A stretch of DNA of 64,000 nucleotides from CAKRJP01 sp963597615 (GCA_963597615.1 CAVBQS010000053.1:1-64000), one strand, 5' to 3'. Positions 18,101-27,045 are shown, counted from the stretch's first letter. The notes: generated by a model from the letters alone, not told the origin. Translations and numbers: made by a program.

Positions 18101-18619
18101 GTGATTTATAACGACGTGTACATGGAACAACATATCCACAGAATAGCACCAAAAGCCACTAAATTTTATAATATCATACTGATAGTTCTTACAGTCTTTG
18201 TGGCATTTAATTTTGTGTTTATAGACTACAGAATCTTTGGCCTTCCCTTGATTGCTATGATTATAGCCACCTATTTTGTGACCCAGAATACCAATCTTGA
18301 TTTTGATTATAGTTTTACCAATGGTCTTTTGGAGATTACAAAGATTAAAAGAAAGAAGAAACGGCAGGATTTAATCTCTTGTGAAATGAAAGATGTGGTG
18401 GTAGTGGCTCCTTCAAAAACAGACCCAGTACAGTCCTATGTGGGACGAAAGATGAAAACCTTTGATTGCCTTTCCCACGACCCAGAGGTGCCTTATTATA
18501 CTATGATAATTCGAGATCCAGATACAAAAAATGAGATAAAGGTTTTGTTTGAGCCTAATGAAAACTTCCTGGAGGCAATGTTTCGGGCAGCCCCCAGTAA
18601 GGTTCATACGAAAAGATAG
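18101..18619 (+). CDS. Uncharacterised protein with two N-terminal membrane helices
   Basis: 172 residues. Two hydrophobic helices (about 22-42 and 47-62) are followed by a soluble basic domain with an IKRKKKRQDL stretch and strands that look like a PH-like or small beta domain (EIKVLFEPNENFLEAM). It starts with GTG behind GGAGG. I do not recognise a function; proteins of this shape are common in Lachnospiraceae and may belong to an unnamed domain family. It stands alone after lacZ and converges with the regulator on the minus strand. Confidence 0.7.
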   Translation: MIYNDVYMEQHIHRIAPKATKFYNIILIVLTVFVAFNFVFIDYRIFGLPLIAMIIATYFVTQNTNLDFDYSFTNGLLEITKIKRKKKRQDLISCEMKDVVVVAPSKTDPVQSYVGRKMKTFDCLSHDPEVPYYTMIIRDPDTKNEIKVLFEPNENFLEAMFRAAPSKVHTKR

Positions 18620-18624
18620 GTTTC

Positions 18625-19524
18625 TTAGGATTCCTGATGCTGGAGATAGGTAGAAATCATGAGAGCAATCTTACAGGTGAGAGCATCGTCAAAGTTTCGG
18701 ATATTCAGTCCGGTAAGTTGCTGAATCTTGTCCAGGCGATAAATCAGAGTGTTGCGGTGTAGATAAAGCTTTCTAGCGCATTCTGCAATGCTAAGACCAG
18801 AATCTAAAAAGGTGTGGATGGTGTGCAAGGTCTCATCATCCATATCTGAAATATGTAGACCGTGAAAATGGTCCCGGAGATATTCTTTGCAGATGTCTAC
18901 AGGTAGTTGATAGATTAGCTTGCCAAGACCCAGACCCTTTGCCCAGTGGATGCGGTCCGTATCGGAGAAAATATTTCCAATCTCCATAGCGGAGGAGATA
19001 TTAAGAAAAATGTTTGGCAATTGCTCTAAGGATGTAGCAATGTTATCGTAAGCAAAAGCTATAGAAATCATGGCCTCCGCTTCTAGGGTGCCTTGCATAT
19101 CAAACAACATCTGACGAAGGGATTCCTGAGATAGACATTGAGGAAGCTGACGGATTAAAGCTATATGACATTCGTCAATCTGTATGAGGGTGTCTGCACC
19201 GGAAGAAAAAAACTGGGCGAAGACAGACTGTTCTAAGGAGGAGAAGGCCTGCTTAGCCTCCATGAGAACCGGAAAGAAATATCCGGTTTTTTCTAAATGA
19301 AATCGACGAATCCCGTTAGCAATTTCTTGGTCGGTCAAAAGTCCAAGTAGAAGTCCGCGAAGAAAGCCTTCCTTTGATGTGCTGCTGTGTCCGGCACGCA
19401 AGATATTCTTTAAAGTAATGAGTAATTCCCCATCATCAACCTGACTGTCCTGGATAGAAAAACGGACACCGGTTTGATTTTTTATTTGATCTAATAATTC
19501 TTCGATTTGTTCTGAATTTGTCAT
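18625..19524 (-). CDS. CdaR/PucR-type transcriptional regulator
   Basis: 299 residues. The C-terminal 60 residues (FLDSGLSIAECARKLYLHRNTLIYRLDKIQQLTGL) are the PucR-family helix-turn-helix used by CdaR-like regulators of sugar use. The N-terminal part has no recognised ligand domain. It lies divergent from the HPr-like gene and the MsmX-type ATPase with a 267-base intergenic region, so it probably controls them. In other clostridia a CdaR-like gene commonly lies next to the MsmX gene (recollection). Ribosome site GAGGATAG before the ATG at 19524. Confidence 0.85.
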   Translation of the reverse strand: MTNSEQIEELLDQIKNQTGVRFSIQDSQVDDGELLITLKNILRAGHSSTSKEGFLRGLLLGLLTDQEIANGIRRFHLEKTGYFFPVLMEAKQAFSSLEQSVFAQFFSSGADTLIQIDECHIALIRQLPQCLSQESLRQMLFDMQGTLEAEAMISIAFAYDNIATSLEQLPNIFLNISSAMEIGNIFSDTDRIHWAKGLGLGKLIYQLPVDICKEYLRDHFHGLHISDMDDETLHTIHTFLDSGLSIAECARKLYLHRNTLIYRLDKIQQLTGLNIRNFDDALTCKIALMISTYLQHQES

Positions 19525-19589
19525 AATCTATCCTCAATATTTCAATATTATTGAAACTTAGCAAGCTCTGTAACTGTTTGTATCATAAG

Positions 19590-19621
19590 TAGCCTTCAAA
19601 ATCCTTGACCTTGAAGGGCTA
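19590..19621. repeat. Imperfect inverted repeat between the regulator and HPr-like genes
   Basis: TAGCCTTCAA and TTGAAGGGCTA face each other over 11 bases, with one unpaired base. It may be the operator of the divergent CdaR/PucR-type regulator; no direct evidence. Confidence 0.4.
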
Positions 19622-19712
19622 TACATATTTTAACGTTTCTGGAAGTGCTACGTCAACTAAGATACAAAGTTAAAGTAACGAAGATCCTTTGGTTATTTTG
19701 GTTAGTTTAACG

Positions 19713-19741
19713 ATGACATGAAAAAATGCTTTGTATATAAT
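19713..19741 (+). promoter_or_regulatory. Promoter of the HPr-like / MsmX genes
   Basis: ATGACA and TATAAT are 17 bases apart and end 50 bases before the start codon. The rest of 19525-19791 holds only the inverted repeat listed separately. Confidence 0.65.
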
Positions 19742-19791
19742 AAACACATAAAGCGACGAGAGGTTTCTATTAATTTGAAAGGAGAGTTCAT

Positions 19792-20025
19792 ATGACTTCA
19801 GTTACTGTTAAAATCAATTCAATTGAAAAGATTAAGGATTTTGTCAATGCAATCACATCTTTTGATAATGATTTTGATTTGGTACAGGATCGTTACGTAA
19901 TTGATGCAAAATCTATCATGGGTATCTTTAGTTTAGATACTTCACAGGATCTGACCTTGAAGATTCACAAGGATAAAGATTTAGATGGTATTTATGCAAC
20001 CCTTGACGAGTTTATCGTTAAATAA
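19792..20025 (+). CDS. HPr-like protein lacking the catalytic histidine
   Basis: 77 residues, the size of HPr (about 88). The stretch AKSIMGIFSLDTS (39-51) matches the region around Ser46 of HPr, the site of HPr kinase, with Ser41 in its place. The N-terminal region has no His where HPr carries His15, so it cannot pass phosphate in the PTS. It is thus comparable to Crh, the B. subtilis regulator with no catalytic His, though not necessarily orthologous. It is 43 bases upstream of the MsmX-like ATPase gene and driven from the same promoter, suggesting a link between catabolite signalling and sugar uptake. Ribosome site GAAAGGAGAG. Confidence 0.75.
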   Translation: MTSVTVKINSIEKIKDFVNAITSFDNDFDLVQDRYVIDAKSIMGIFSLDTSQDLTLKIHKDKDLDGIYATLDEFIVK

Positions 20026-20068
20026 GTTAAATAATAAAGTAATTACAATATAAAGAAAGGTTTTTATC

Positions 20069-21181
20069 ATGGCAAGTATTTCATTAAACAACATTAACAA
20101 AGTATATTCTAATGGTTTCCACGCAGTTAAGGATTTCAATCTTGATATTGAGGATAAGGAATTTATCATCTTTGTAGGTCCATCTGGATGTGGTAAATCT
20201 ACAACTCTTCGTATGGTAGCTGGCCTTGAGGATATTTCAAGCGGTGATCTTTTAATCGACGGCAAGCGTATGAATGACGTAGAGCCTAAGGATCGTGATA
20301 TCGCAATGGTATTCCAAAACTATGCTTTGTATCCACATATGACTGTATATGATAACATGGCATTTGGTTTGAAGCTTCGTAAGTTACCAAAGGATGAAAT
20401 TGACAAGAAGGTACGTGAGGCAGCTAAGGTTCTTGATCTGGAAGGTCTTTTAGATCGTAAGCCAAAGGCTCTTTCCGGTGGACAGCGTCAGCGTGTTGCT
20501 ATGGGTCGTGCCATCGTTCGTAATCCTAAGGTATTCCTTATGGATGAGCCTCTTTCTAACTTGGATGCAAAACTTCGTGTTCAGATGAGAATTGAGATTT
20601 CTAAGTTGCATGAGAGATTAGGAGCAACCATTATCTACGTTACACATGATCAGACTGAGGCTATGACCCTTGGTACCAGAATCGTAGTTATGAAGGATGG
20701 TGTTGTTCAGCAGATCGATACTCCTCATAACTTATACAATAAGCCACAGAACCTCTTTGTAGCAGGATTTATCGGATCTCCACAGATGAACTTTATGGAT
20801 GCTAAGATTTCCGTACAGGGAAAAGAAGTTACAGCCCAGGTTGGAGATGCTAAGATTGCGGTTCCGGTTACAAAGGCCAAGGCTTTGATCGAGGGAGGAT
20901 ACGACGGAAAGACAGTTGTTCTTGGTATCCGTCCAGAGGATATTCATGATTCTCCGATGTTCCTTGCAGCATCACCAAATAGCGTGATTGAAGCAAACAT
21001 CCGTGTATATGAGCTGCTTGGTGCAGAAGTGTTCTTATATTTCGATTATGCAGGAGCTCAGGTAACAGCCAGAGTTGATCCAAGAACCAATGCTAAGCAG
21101 GGGGACCATATCCAGTTTGCCCTTGATATGGAGCATGCACACTTCTTTGATAAGGAGACAGAATTGGTAATTACAAACTAG
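20069..21181 (+). CDS. msmX: Sugar ABC transporter ATP-binding protein, MsmX/UgpC/MalK type
   Basis: 370 residues. Walker A GPSGCGKST (37-45), signature LSGGQRQRVAMGRAI, Walker B FLMDEPLSNLDAKL and the switch His in VTHDQTEA are all intact; about 130 C-terminal residues form the TOBE/regulatory domain. Such stand-alone ATPases (MsmX) serve several sugar ABC importers that lack their own ATPase, here most likely the permeases at 13191-14913. Codon use and translation signals look as in the neighbours. A strong terminator follows. Confidence 0.9.
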   Translation: MASISLNNINKVYSNGFHAVKDFNLDIEDKEFIIFVGPSGCGKSTTLRMVAGLEDISSGDLLIDGKRMNDVEPKDRDIAMVFQNYALYPHMTVYDNMAFGLKLRKLPKDEIDKKVREAAKVLDLEGLLDRKPKALSGGQRQRVAMGRAIVRNPKVFLMDEPLSNLDAKLRVQMRIEISKLHERLGATIIYVTHDQTEAMTLGTRIVVMKDGVVQQIDTPHNLYNKPQNLFVAGFIGSPQMNFMDAKISVQGKEVTAQVGDAKIAVPVTKAKALIEGGYDGKTVVLGIRPEDIHDSPMFLAASPNSVIEANIRVYELLGAEVFLYFDYAGAQVTARVDPRTNAKQGDHIQFALDMEHAHFFDKETELVITN

Positions 21182-21221
21182 GTTGTAGTTGTTTACGCTC
21201 ATCATAGAATAAAGATATAAG

Positions 21222-21269
21222 AATCGACAGGTATTCACTTCGTAGAAGTAGGATGCCTGTCGATTTTTT
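21222..21269 (+). terminator. Intrinsic terminator after the MsmX gene
   Basis: AATCGACAGGTATTC pairs with GATGCCTGTCGATT around a 15-base loop, followed by TTTTTTG. Confidence 0.85.
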
Positions 21270-21337
21270 GTGTAATAGGAAAAATCTAGCTATTAGTAAG
21301 CCGGGGCTGTGACTTAAGTTAGTTCTTTAAATAGTTG

Positions 21338-21366
21338 TTGACACTTACAATAACAATAATTATAAT
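21338..21366 (+). promoter_or_regulatory. Consensus sigma-A promoter of the flavin oxidoreductase gene
   Basis: TTGACA at 21338-21343 and TATAAT at 21361-21366 are both perfect matches, spaced by exactly 17 bases. An unregulated copy would be very strong; the palindrome below overlaps its -10 element. Confidence 0.9.
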
Positions 21367-21391
21367 TCTAACTATTAGAATTATAATTATT
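21355..21391. promoter_or_regulatory. Perfect 17+17 bp palindromic operator over the -10 element
   Basis: AATAATTATAATTCTAA (21355-21371), a 3-base centre (CTA) and the exact complement on 21375-21391. It covers the -10 element and the likely transcription start. It contains TTATAAT elements such as occur in Fur/PerR- or MarR-type operators, but the whole repeat fits none of these consensus sequences exactly. The symmetry without a single mismatch is strong evidence for a repressor dimer site. Confidence 0.8.
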
Positions 21392-21442
21392 GAAAGGCCT
21401 TATTATTTTGAGAAGGTAATTACAGGAGGCATTGATAGAATC

Positions 21443-23389
21443 ATGGTAAGAAAATATCCGAATTTATGTAAACCATTGCAAGTTGGCAGATTAACCTTTC
21501 GTAACCGTATGTTTTCGGCGCCTATGGGTGGAACTGACATTACAAATGACGGATGCATCGGACCAAAATCTACTGCATTTTATGAGTTAAGAGGAAAGGG
21601 TGGGGCTGCTGCTGTTACCGTCAGCGAGTGTATGGTGCACCCGGCTACTGATGGGTCCCATGCATACCACCTGGATACTTCTATTTTGAATTCCCTTGCA
21701 TCAGCAACCTACACGGCAGATGCAATTCGCCGTCATGGTGCCATTCCAAGTATTGAACTATCCCACTCCGGTATGTATGCAGGAACTTATATGACAGATA
21801 AGAAGAGACAAAAAACCATGCACCAGTGGGGACCATCAGACACAGTTCGCCCAGATGGGGTAGAAGTAAAGGCCTTAACCAAAGAATTAATTGAGGACAT
21901 CTTGAATGCCTACAAAGAAACAGCAGCTTTTGCAAAACGTGCCGGATTTGAGATGATCATGGTACACGGGGGACATGGCTGGCTTGTGAATCAGTTTCTT
22001 TCCCCATATTTTAACAAGAGAACCGATGAATATGGCGGATCTTTGGAAAAACGTTGTCGTTTTGCAATAGAAGTATTACAGGCTGTTAGAGAAGGGGTAG
22101 GACCCTTTTTCCCCATCGAATTTCGAATGAGCGGTTCGGAATTATTTGAAGGGGGTTACACATTAGAAGATGGGGTGGAGATTGCAAAGATTTTGGAACC
22201 CTATCTGGATATTCTTCATGTGTCTGCAGGAACCTACCAAAGAGGATTTGGGGATACCCATCCTTCTATGTTTAAGGATCATGGCTGCAACGTATATCTG
22301 GCAGCTGAGATTAAGAAGCATGTTTCGGTGCCTGTGGCAACCATTGGTGGCTTAAATGACCCAGCCCAGATGGAAGAGATTATTGCAGATGGAAAGGCTG
22401 ACATTGTATATATGGCTAGGGCCCTGCTTGCAGACCCATTTCTTCCCCGTAAGGTTATGGAAAATAGAGATCAGGAAATTGTAAAATGTCTGCGCTGCTT
22501 TACTTGTATGGCAGAAAGAGCCGCAACCTCCACAAGACGTTGTACGGTAAATCCTTTGATAGGAAGAGAAATGGAAGGGGATGAAGTTCTTCCTGCTCCT
22601 GTTAAGAAAAAGGTGCTGGTGGCTGGAGGCGGTCCTGGCGGACTTTACGCAGCCTGTACTGCAGCAAGAAGGGGGCATCAGGTTATCCTCTGCGAGAAAG
22701 AAGAAAAGGTTGGAGGAATCTTAAAAAGTGAGCAGGCCTTGCCATTTAAAAAAGAAATGTATGAGTTGGCAGGGACCTATGAGCTTCTTGCACGAAATGC
22801 TGGGGTAGAAATTCGGACCTCTACGGAAGTAACCAAAGAATATGCTGAAAAAGAAAATCCAGATGCCCTTATCATTGCAGCAGGATCTAGACCTTTGGTT
22901 CCGCCAATTCCAGGGTTAAAGGGAGACAATGTTGTAATTGTTAATAACTATTATAAGGAAAAAGAGAAGGTTACGGATGAAGTAGTTGTTTTCGGAGGAG
23001 GACTTGCAGGCTGCGAGTGTGCCATTCACCTTGGCATGGAAGGAAAGAAGGTACATCTTGTAGAAATGAGAAATGAGCTGGCTCCGGATGCCAACGTAAG
23101 GCATAGACCCTTACTTCTTAAGGAAATTGAAAAGTACGCAGAGGTTCATACCAATTACCGTGGACTGGAAGTTACGAAAGAAGGTGTTTGGTGTGAGAAT
23201 GAAAAGGGAGAAAAGGTGCTGGTTCCAGGAAGTACGGTAATCTGTGCCCTAGGACAGCGATCTAGAAGTGATGTGGTAGATAACTTAAGAGATTCCGCTC
23301 CTTACGTGGCAGTGATTGGTGATGCAAGTAAAGTTTCCACCATTACAAATGCAGTTTACTGGGGATATCACGCGGCCTTAGACATTTAA
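21443..23389 (+). CDS. NADH:flavin oxidoreductase / 2,4-dienoyl-CoA reductase-like (Old Yellow Enzyme plus FAD/NAD domains)
   Basis: 648 residues from ATG 21443. An N-terminal OYE-type FMN TIM barrel (about 1-340) is followed by a cysteine cluster (CLRCFTC then RRC) for an iron-sulfur centre, and by an FAD/NAD(P) binding pair with VAGGGPGGLYAA and VFGGGLAGCECA. This is the layout of 2,4-dienoyl-CoA reductase, BaiCD/BaiH and trimethylamine dehydrogenase relatives, which reduce activated C=C bonds or oxidise amines. The substrate cannot be told. The start is behind AGGAGG at a rather long spacing of 13. The open frame runs upstream to 21335, but there it crosses the promoter, so the upstream codons are not translated. 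Confidence 0.88.
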   Translation: MVRKYPNLCKPLQVGRLTFRNRMFSAPMGGTDITNDGCIGPKSTAFYELRGKGGAAAVTVSECMVHPATDGSHAYHLDTSILNSLASATYTADAIRRHGAIPSIELSHSGMYAGTYMTDKKRQKTMHQWGPSDTVRPDGVEVKALTKELIEDILNAYKETAAFAKRAGFEMIMVHGGHGWLVNQFLSPYFNKRTDEYGGSLEKRCRFAIEVLQAVREGVGPFFPIEFRMSGSELFEGGYTLEDGVEIAKILEPYLDILHVSAGTYQRGFGDTHPSMFKDHGCNVYLAAEIKKHVSVPVATIGGLNDPAQMEEIIADGKADIVYMARALLADPFLPRKVMENRDQEIVKCLRCFTCMAERAATSTRRCTVNPLIGREMEGDEVLPAPVKKKVLVAGGGPGGLYAACTAARRGHQVILCEKEEKVGGILKSEQALPFKKEMYELAGTYELLARNAGVEIRTSTEVTKEYAEKENPDALIIAAGSRPLVPPIPGLKGDNVVIVNNYYKEKEKVTDEVVVFGGGLAGCECAIHLGMEGKKVHLVEMRNELAPDANVRHRPLLLKEIEKYAEVHTNYRGLEVTKEGVWCENEKGEKVLVPGSTVICALGQRSRSDVVDNLRDSAPYVAVIGDASKVSTITNAVYWGYHAALDI

Positions 23390-23482
23390 TACAAAATTAA
23401 AACAATTATTTTCCCCTCTGAGAAGAAAATATCGTATAATGGTGTATGAATGAAAACCTAGATAAAGAACAGGGGAGAGCTA

Positions 23483-24325
23483 ATGCATTATAGTATATTA
23501 ACAGGGGAAATCAAGGATGGCCAGTTTGAATTTCTAACAGAGGAGACAAGAGAGAAACTTAAAAATCATGATGGTTGGGTTGTTATCGGACAAGATGACC
23601 AAGGAATGATTATGACAGTGGCAGCCTTTGTATTTGATCCAAGTCAGCCAGATACCGTGGAGCTAGACTTTATTTTTACAAGACCGGAAGTCCGGGAAGA
23701 AGGTTGGGCTATGGGAGCAATTTACTATGCCCAGGAGAAATTCAAAGACCAGGGAATTCACCGTTTTATTTGCTGCCCTACAGGAACCTATGAAGAAATG
23801 TCAGAGTTTTTGATCTTTCTTAGAATGGCTAAATTTGAACCATTGGTTGTGGATTGGCATGCATATAGCTATGAGTTAAGAAATTTAGATAAAATAGAGG
23901 ATTTAAAATCTTATATAGAGGCAAGCAAAGGAAAAGCTAAAAGACTTTCCCTAGAAGAGATTAAGTTTTATCTGCATTTTAAAAACAGCCATGTGCCTTC
24001 TAGGGTTCGAGATTATATGCTTAGGGACTGTGATTTAAAGAAAAGTCTTTTTGTGGTAGAGGATAAAAAGATTATGGGAGCAGTTTTGGTTCAGAATGGA
24101 GATGATTCAGCAACCAACATTGGCAACCTCTATATTAATCCTCGGTGGAAAAATAAGCATTTGATTCTGGGAATGTTGGCCCAGGTGGTTGCCAATGTAC
24201 CAGAGGAGGGGAAGATGCTGAATTTGGCAATCGATAATGAAAATGAATTAAACTTATATCATTATCTTTTTGGAGAACCTATGGAAGATTGTTTGATTCA
24301 GTGTTATGAAAGAACCCTTGTATAA
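23483..24325 (+). CDS. Putative tandem GNAT-like acetyltransferase
   Basis: 280 residues, soluble, no signal peptide. Its two halves each show a GNAT-like pattern: residues 35-110 (VAAFVFDP, then FIFTRPEVREEGWAMGAIYYAQEKF) and residues 190-260 (MGAVLVQNG, NLYINPRWKNKHLILGMLAQVV), where strand-basic-helix resembles the acetyl-CoA loop. The A-loop RxxGxG/A motif is degenerate in both. Likely a member of an uncharacterised acetyltransferase family. Single gene with its own terminator; substrate unknown. A TATAAT lies at 23435-23440 but no good -35 box. Confidence 0.55.
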   Translation: MHYSILTGEIKDGQFEFLTEETREKLKNHDGWVVIGQDDQGMIMTVAAFVFDPSQPDTVELDFIFTRPEVREEGWAMGAIYYAQEKFKDQGIHRFICCPTGTYEEMSEFLIFLRMAKFEPLVVDWHAYSYELRNLDKIEDLKSYIEASKGKAKRLSLEEIKFYLHFKNSHVPSRVRDYMLRDCDLKKSLFVVEDKKIMGAVLVQNGDDSATNIGNLYINPRWKNKHLILGMLAQVVANVPEEGKMLNLAIDNENELNLYHYLFGEPMEDCLIQCYERTLV

Positions 24326-24367
24326 TCCTTTTTACTATTGTTTTAGGGGGGCTTTTGATTGTATAAT

Positions 24368-24404
24368 AAGAGAGTCGGTGCTTGTAGCCACCGACTCTCT
24401 TTTA
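24368..24404 (+). terminator. Intrinsic terminator
   Basis: AAGAGAGTCGGTG pairs with CACCGACTCTCTT over a short loop, followed by TT. Strong 13 bp stem. Confidence 0.85.
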
Positions 24405-24466
24405 TGTCATAGAAAAGTTTGGCAAGATTTGCTATGACACAAAAAACAAGGGGGGATTTTTTAGAA

Positions 24467-25927
24467 TTGAAAAAACAATCGATCAAATTGAATTTTATAA
24501 TGAATATCATTCTGACGGTGTCTCAGGTGATTTTTCCCTTAATTACCTTTCGGTATGTGGCGGAAATCTTACATCCTGCAGGAACAGGTATTGTAGGATT
24601 TGCTTCTTCTGTAGTGGCATATTTTGCCCTATTTGCCCAGCTTGGTATTCCAACCTACGGTGTTAGAGCTACTGCCCAGGTTCGGGATAATAAGGAAGAA
24701 TTATCCAGAGTTGTGCAAGAGCTAGTAATCATTAACTTGCTAATGAGCGCTTTGGTATATGTAGTATTTGCCATTTCTTTAGTGGTGGTTCCAAAGTTTG
24801 CTGAAAATAAGGCCCTGCTTATTGTTACCAGTACCACTATTATATTTAATGCCATTGGCATGGAGTGGCTCTACAAGGGGCTGGAGCAGTACTCTTACAT
24901 TACCATGCGGTCTATTGCCTTTAAATTTATAGCTGTAATTCTTATGTTTTTAATGATCAAAACAGAGAAGGATACAGTAATGTATGCAGCCATAACCATA
25001 TTTGCAGGATCTGCCTCTAGTGTATTAAACCTTTTGCATGCCAGAAAGTATATTACCATGCAGCCTGTGGGGAAATATAAGTTTGGCAGACATATGAAAC
25101 CAATCATAATCTTTTTTGCCATGTCCTGTGCCACCACTATTTATACCAATCTGGATACGGTAATGCTGGGATTTATGAAAACAGATACAGATGTTGGTTA
25201 TTATAATGCGGCGGTAAAGATTAAGACGGTTCTCCTTGGAGTGGTAACAGCCCTAGGAACCGTGCTTTTGCCAAGAGCTTCTTATTATGTGGAGCAGAAA
25301 CTCATGGATGAATTCTACCGAGTTGCCAGAAAGGCAATTCATTTTGTGTTTTTGATTTCCCTGCCTATGGCTGTTTACTTTATGTTTTTTGCTAAGGAAG
25401 GAATCTTCTTCTTGTCAGGGGATGCCTATGGTGGGTCTATTATTCCAATGCAGATTATTATGCCTACCTTGGTATTGATTGGTCTTACCAATATTATGGG
25501 AATCCAGATGTTGGTGCCCTTAGGAGGGGAGAAGGTTGTACTTTACTCAGAAATTGTAGGAGCTTTCGTAGATCTTATTTTAAATGCTATCTTAATTCCT
25601 CAAATGGCTTCGGCAGGAGCTGCCATTGGAACTTTAGTGGCTGAGGTTGCGGTATTTCTTGTTCAGTATGTGGCACTTCGTAGCTCTGTGCGGGATATGT
25701 TTTTGGATATGCGCTACGGGGCTCTGATTCTGGCTACAGCTCTTGGAAGTGTATGTGCGGTGCCGGTGAAGATGCTTCATCTAGGATCTTTCTTTACTTT
25801 ATGTGTCTCTGCCATTCTATTCTTTGGAGTCTATGGGTTGGTTATGATTCTTATGAAGGAAGAGCTGGTCTTAGAAGTATTAAATCAAGTCCTTGCTATG
25901 GTGAAAGGAAAGTTAAATAGGAATTAA
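24467..25927 (+). CDS. Oligosaccharide/polysaccharide flippase of the MOP superfamily (Wzx-like)
   Basis: About 486 residues with 12-14 predicted membrane helices, homologous in pattern to Wzx/RfbX O-antigen and polysaccharide flippases (start KKQSIKLNFIMNII is typical). It would flip a lipid-linked oligosaccharide across the membrane. I favour the TTG at 24467, behind an AGGGGGGA site; an open frame runs upstream to 24419 with an ATG at 24434. No glycosyltransferase genes flank it here, so it may serve the glycosylation cluster at the window start (inference). Confidence 0.85.
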   Translation: MKKQSIKLNFIMNIILTVSQVIFPLITFRYVAEILHPAGTGIVGFASSVVAYFALFAQLGIPTYGVRATAQVRDNKEELSRVVQELVIINLLMSALVYVVFAISLVVVPKFAENKALLIVTSTTIIFNAIGMEWLYKGLEQYSYITMRSIAFKFIAVILMFLMIKTEKDTVMYAAITIFAGSASSVLNLLHARKYITMQPVGKYKFGRHMKPIIIFFAMSCATTIYTNLDTVMLGFMKTDTDVGYYNAAVKIKTVLLGVVTALGTVLLPRASYYVEQKLMDEFYRVARKAIHFVFLISLPMAVYFMFFAKEGIFFLSGDAYGGSIIPMQIIMPTLVLIGLTNIMGIQMLVPLGGEKVVLYSEIVGAFVDLILNAILIPQMASAGAAIGTLVAEVAVFLVQYVALRSSVRDMFLDMRYGALILATALGSVCAVPVKMLHLGSFFTLCVSAILFFGVYGLVMILMKEELVLEVLNQVLAMVKGKLNRN

Positions 25928-25956
25928 GTCTCCTTTGAAAATAGGCTGAAAGTATA

Positions 25957-25970
25957 TGAAAACGATTGCA
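25957..25970 (+). promoter_or_regulatory. Candidate catabolite-response element
   Basis: TGAAAACGATTGCA fits the cre consensus with one mismatch and includes the TTGCA of a possible -35 box (TTGCAT, with TATCCT 18 bases downstream) for the kinase gene. CcpA itself is not in the window. Confidence 0.5.
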
Positions 25971-26050
25971 TATTAAGCCGTGTTTGTTGTATCCTATAGG
26001 TAGTTTTTTAAAGATAAATATAAATGTATATAGTTGCGAAAGGAGTTCGT

Positions 26051-27004
26051 ATGGAATTTATTGCTCTTGGAGAATTGTTAATTGATTTTCTTCCTGGATC
26101 AGAGGAGGAATCTTATGTGAGAAATGCAGGAGGAGCTCCTGCAAATGTAGCCATTTCCGCTGCAAGAAATGGCCTGAAATCCGGTATGTACTGTAAGGTG
26201 GGAAATGATGATCTTGGAAGATTTTTAATGGGAGCCCTAAAGGAGAATCAGGTGACACCTTTATCACCGGAACTTACAGATGAGGCCATTACTACAATGG
26301 CCTTTGTAACCTTAGGAGAGAATAATGAAAGGAGCTTTACCTTTGCCAGAAAGCCGGGAGCAGACATGATGTTAGCTTCTTCAGAAATTAAGGATGAGGA
26401 TTTTGAAGACTGCAGAATGCTTCATGCAGGTTCCTTCACTCTTTCTGCAGGGAAGGCTGTAGAAGCTACAGAGTATGCCATGAAGAAGGCCCATGACAAG
26501 GGCTGCCTGGTAGCCTTTGATATTAATTACAGAGACATGCCTTGGAACAATGACAAGGAAGCCTGTGCTAAGAAGGTAATGGAGATTCTTCCAGAGGTAG
26601 ACTTCCTTAAGATTTCTGATGAAGAGATTGATATGGTGGGAGGCAGAGAAAATGTGCCAGCCCTTATGAAGGAGAAAGACATTTCTGTAGTGGTGCTTAC
26701 TCTTGGAAGTGAGGGAGCAGAGTGCTTCTTTAATGGAACCTCCTTTGTCCTTGCAGGATACAAGGCAGACTATGTAGCAGATACCACAGGAGCAGGAGAT
26801 GCCTTCTGGGGTGGCTTCCTATCTAGAGTATTAAATCTTGGAGTCAATAAGGTGACTGATCTTACAGAAGAGATTTTAAGAGATGCTGTGAAGTATGGAA
26901 ATGTCAGTGGATCCTTAGCTGTCAGAGAAAAAGGAGCCATTGCATCCTTGCCAACGAAAGAGCAGATTGAAAGCTTTTTGGAAGAACATTCTTTGAATAA
27001 TTAA
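26051..27004 (+). CDS. PfkB-family sugar kinase (fructokinase-like)
   Basis: 318 residues from ATG 26051 (AAAGGAG five bases upstream; the open frame starts earlier). The N-terminus MEFIALGELLIDFLPG, the NAGGAPANVA substrate loop and the C-terminal DTTGAGDAFWGGFLSRV anion hole with catalytic Asp place it in the ribokinase/PfkB family, closest to fructokinases and 2-keto-3-deoxygluconate kinases. It phosphorylates a sugar in the cytoplasm; the exact sugar is not determinable. Stand-alone gene between the flippase and the GH43 operon. Confidence 0.85.
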   Translation: MEFIALGELLIDFLPGSEEESYVRNAGGAPANVAISAARNGLKSGMYCKVGNDDLGRFLMGALKENQVTPLSPELTDEAITTMAFVTLGENNERSFTFARKPGADMMLASSEIKDEDFEDCRMLHAGSFTLSAGKAVEATEYAMKKAHDKGCLVAFDINYRDMPWNNDKEACAKKVMEILPEVDFLKISDEEIDMVGGRENVPALMKEKDISVVVLTLGSEGAECFFNGTSFVLAGYKADYVADTTGAGDAFWGGFLSRVLNLGVNKVTDLTEEILRDAVKYGNVSGSLAVREKGAIASLPTKEQIESFLEEHSLNN

Positions 27005-27045
27005 GTATTGGAAGGATACTTTTGAAAAAAGCATATAGTTTTTAT

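Noticed and set aside
21335..21442. N-terminal extension of the flavin oxidoreductase (residues rich in Thr and Ile)
   Set aside because: This part crosses the promoter and the palindrome, and the known family starts near the ATG at 21443.
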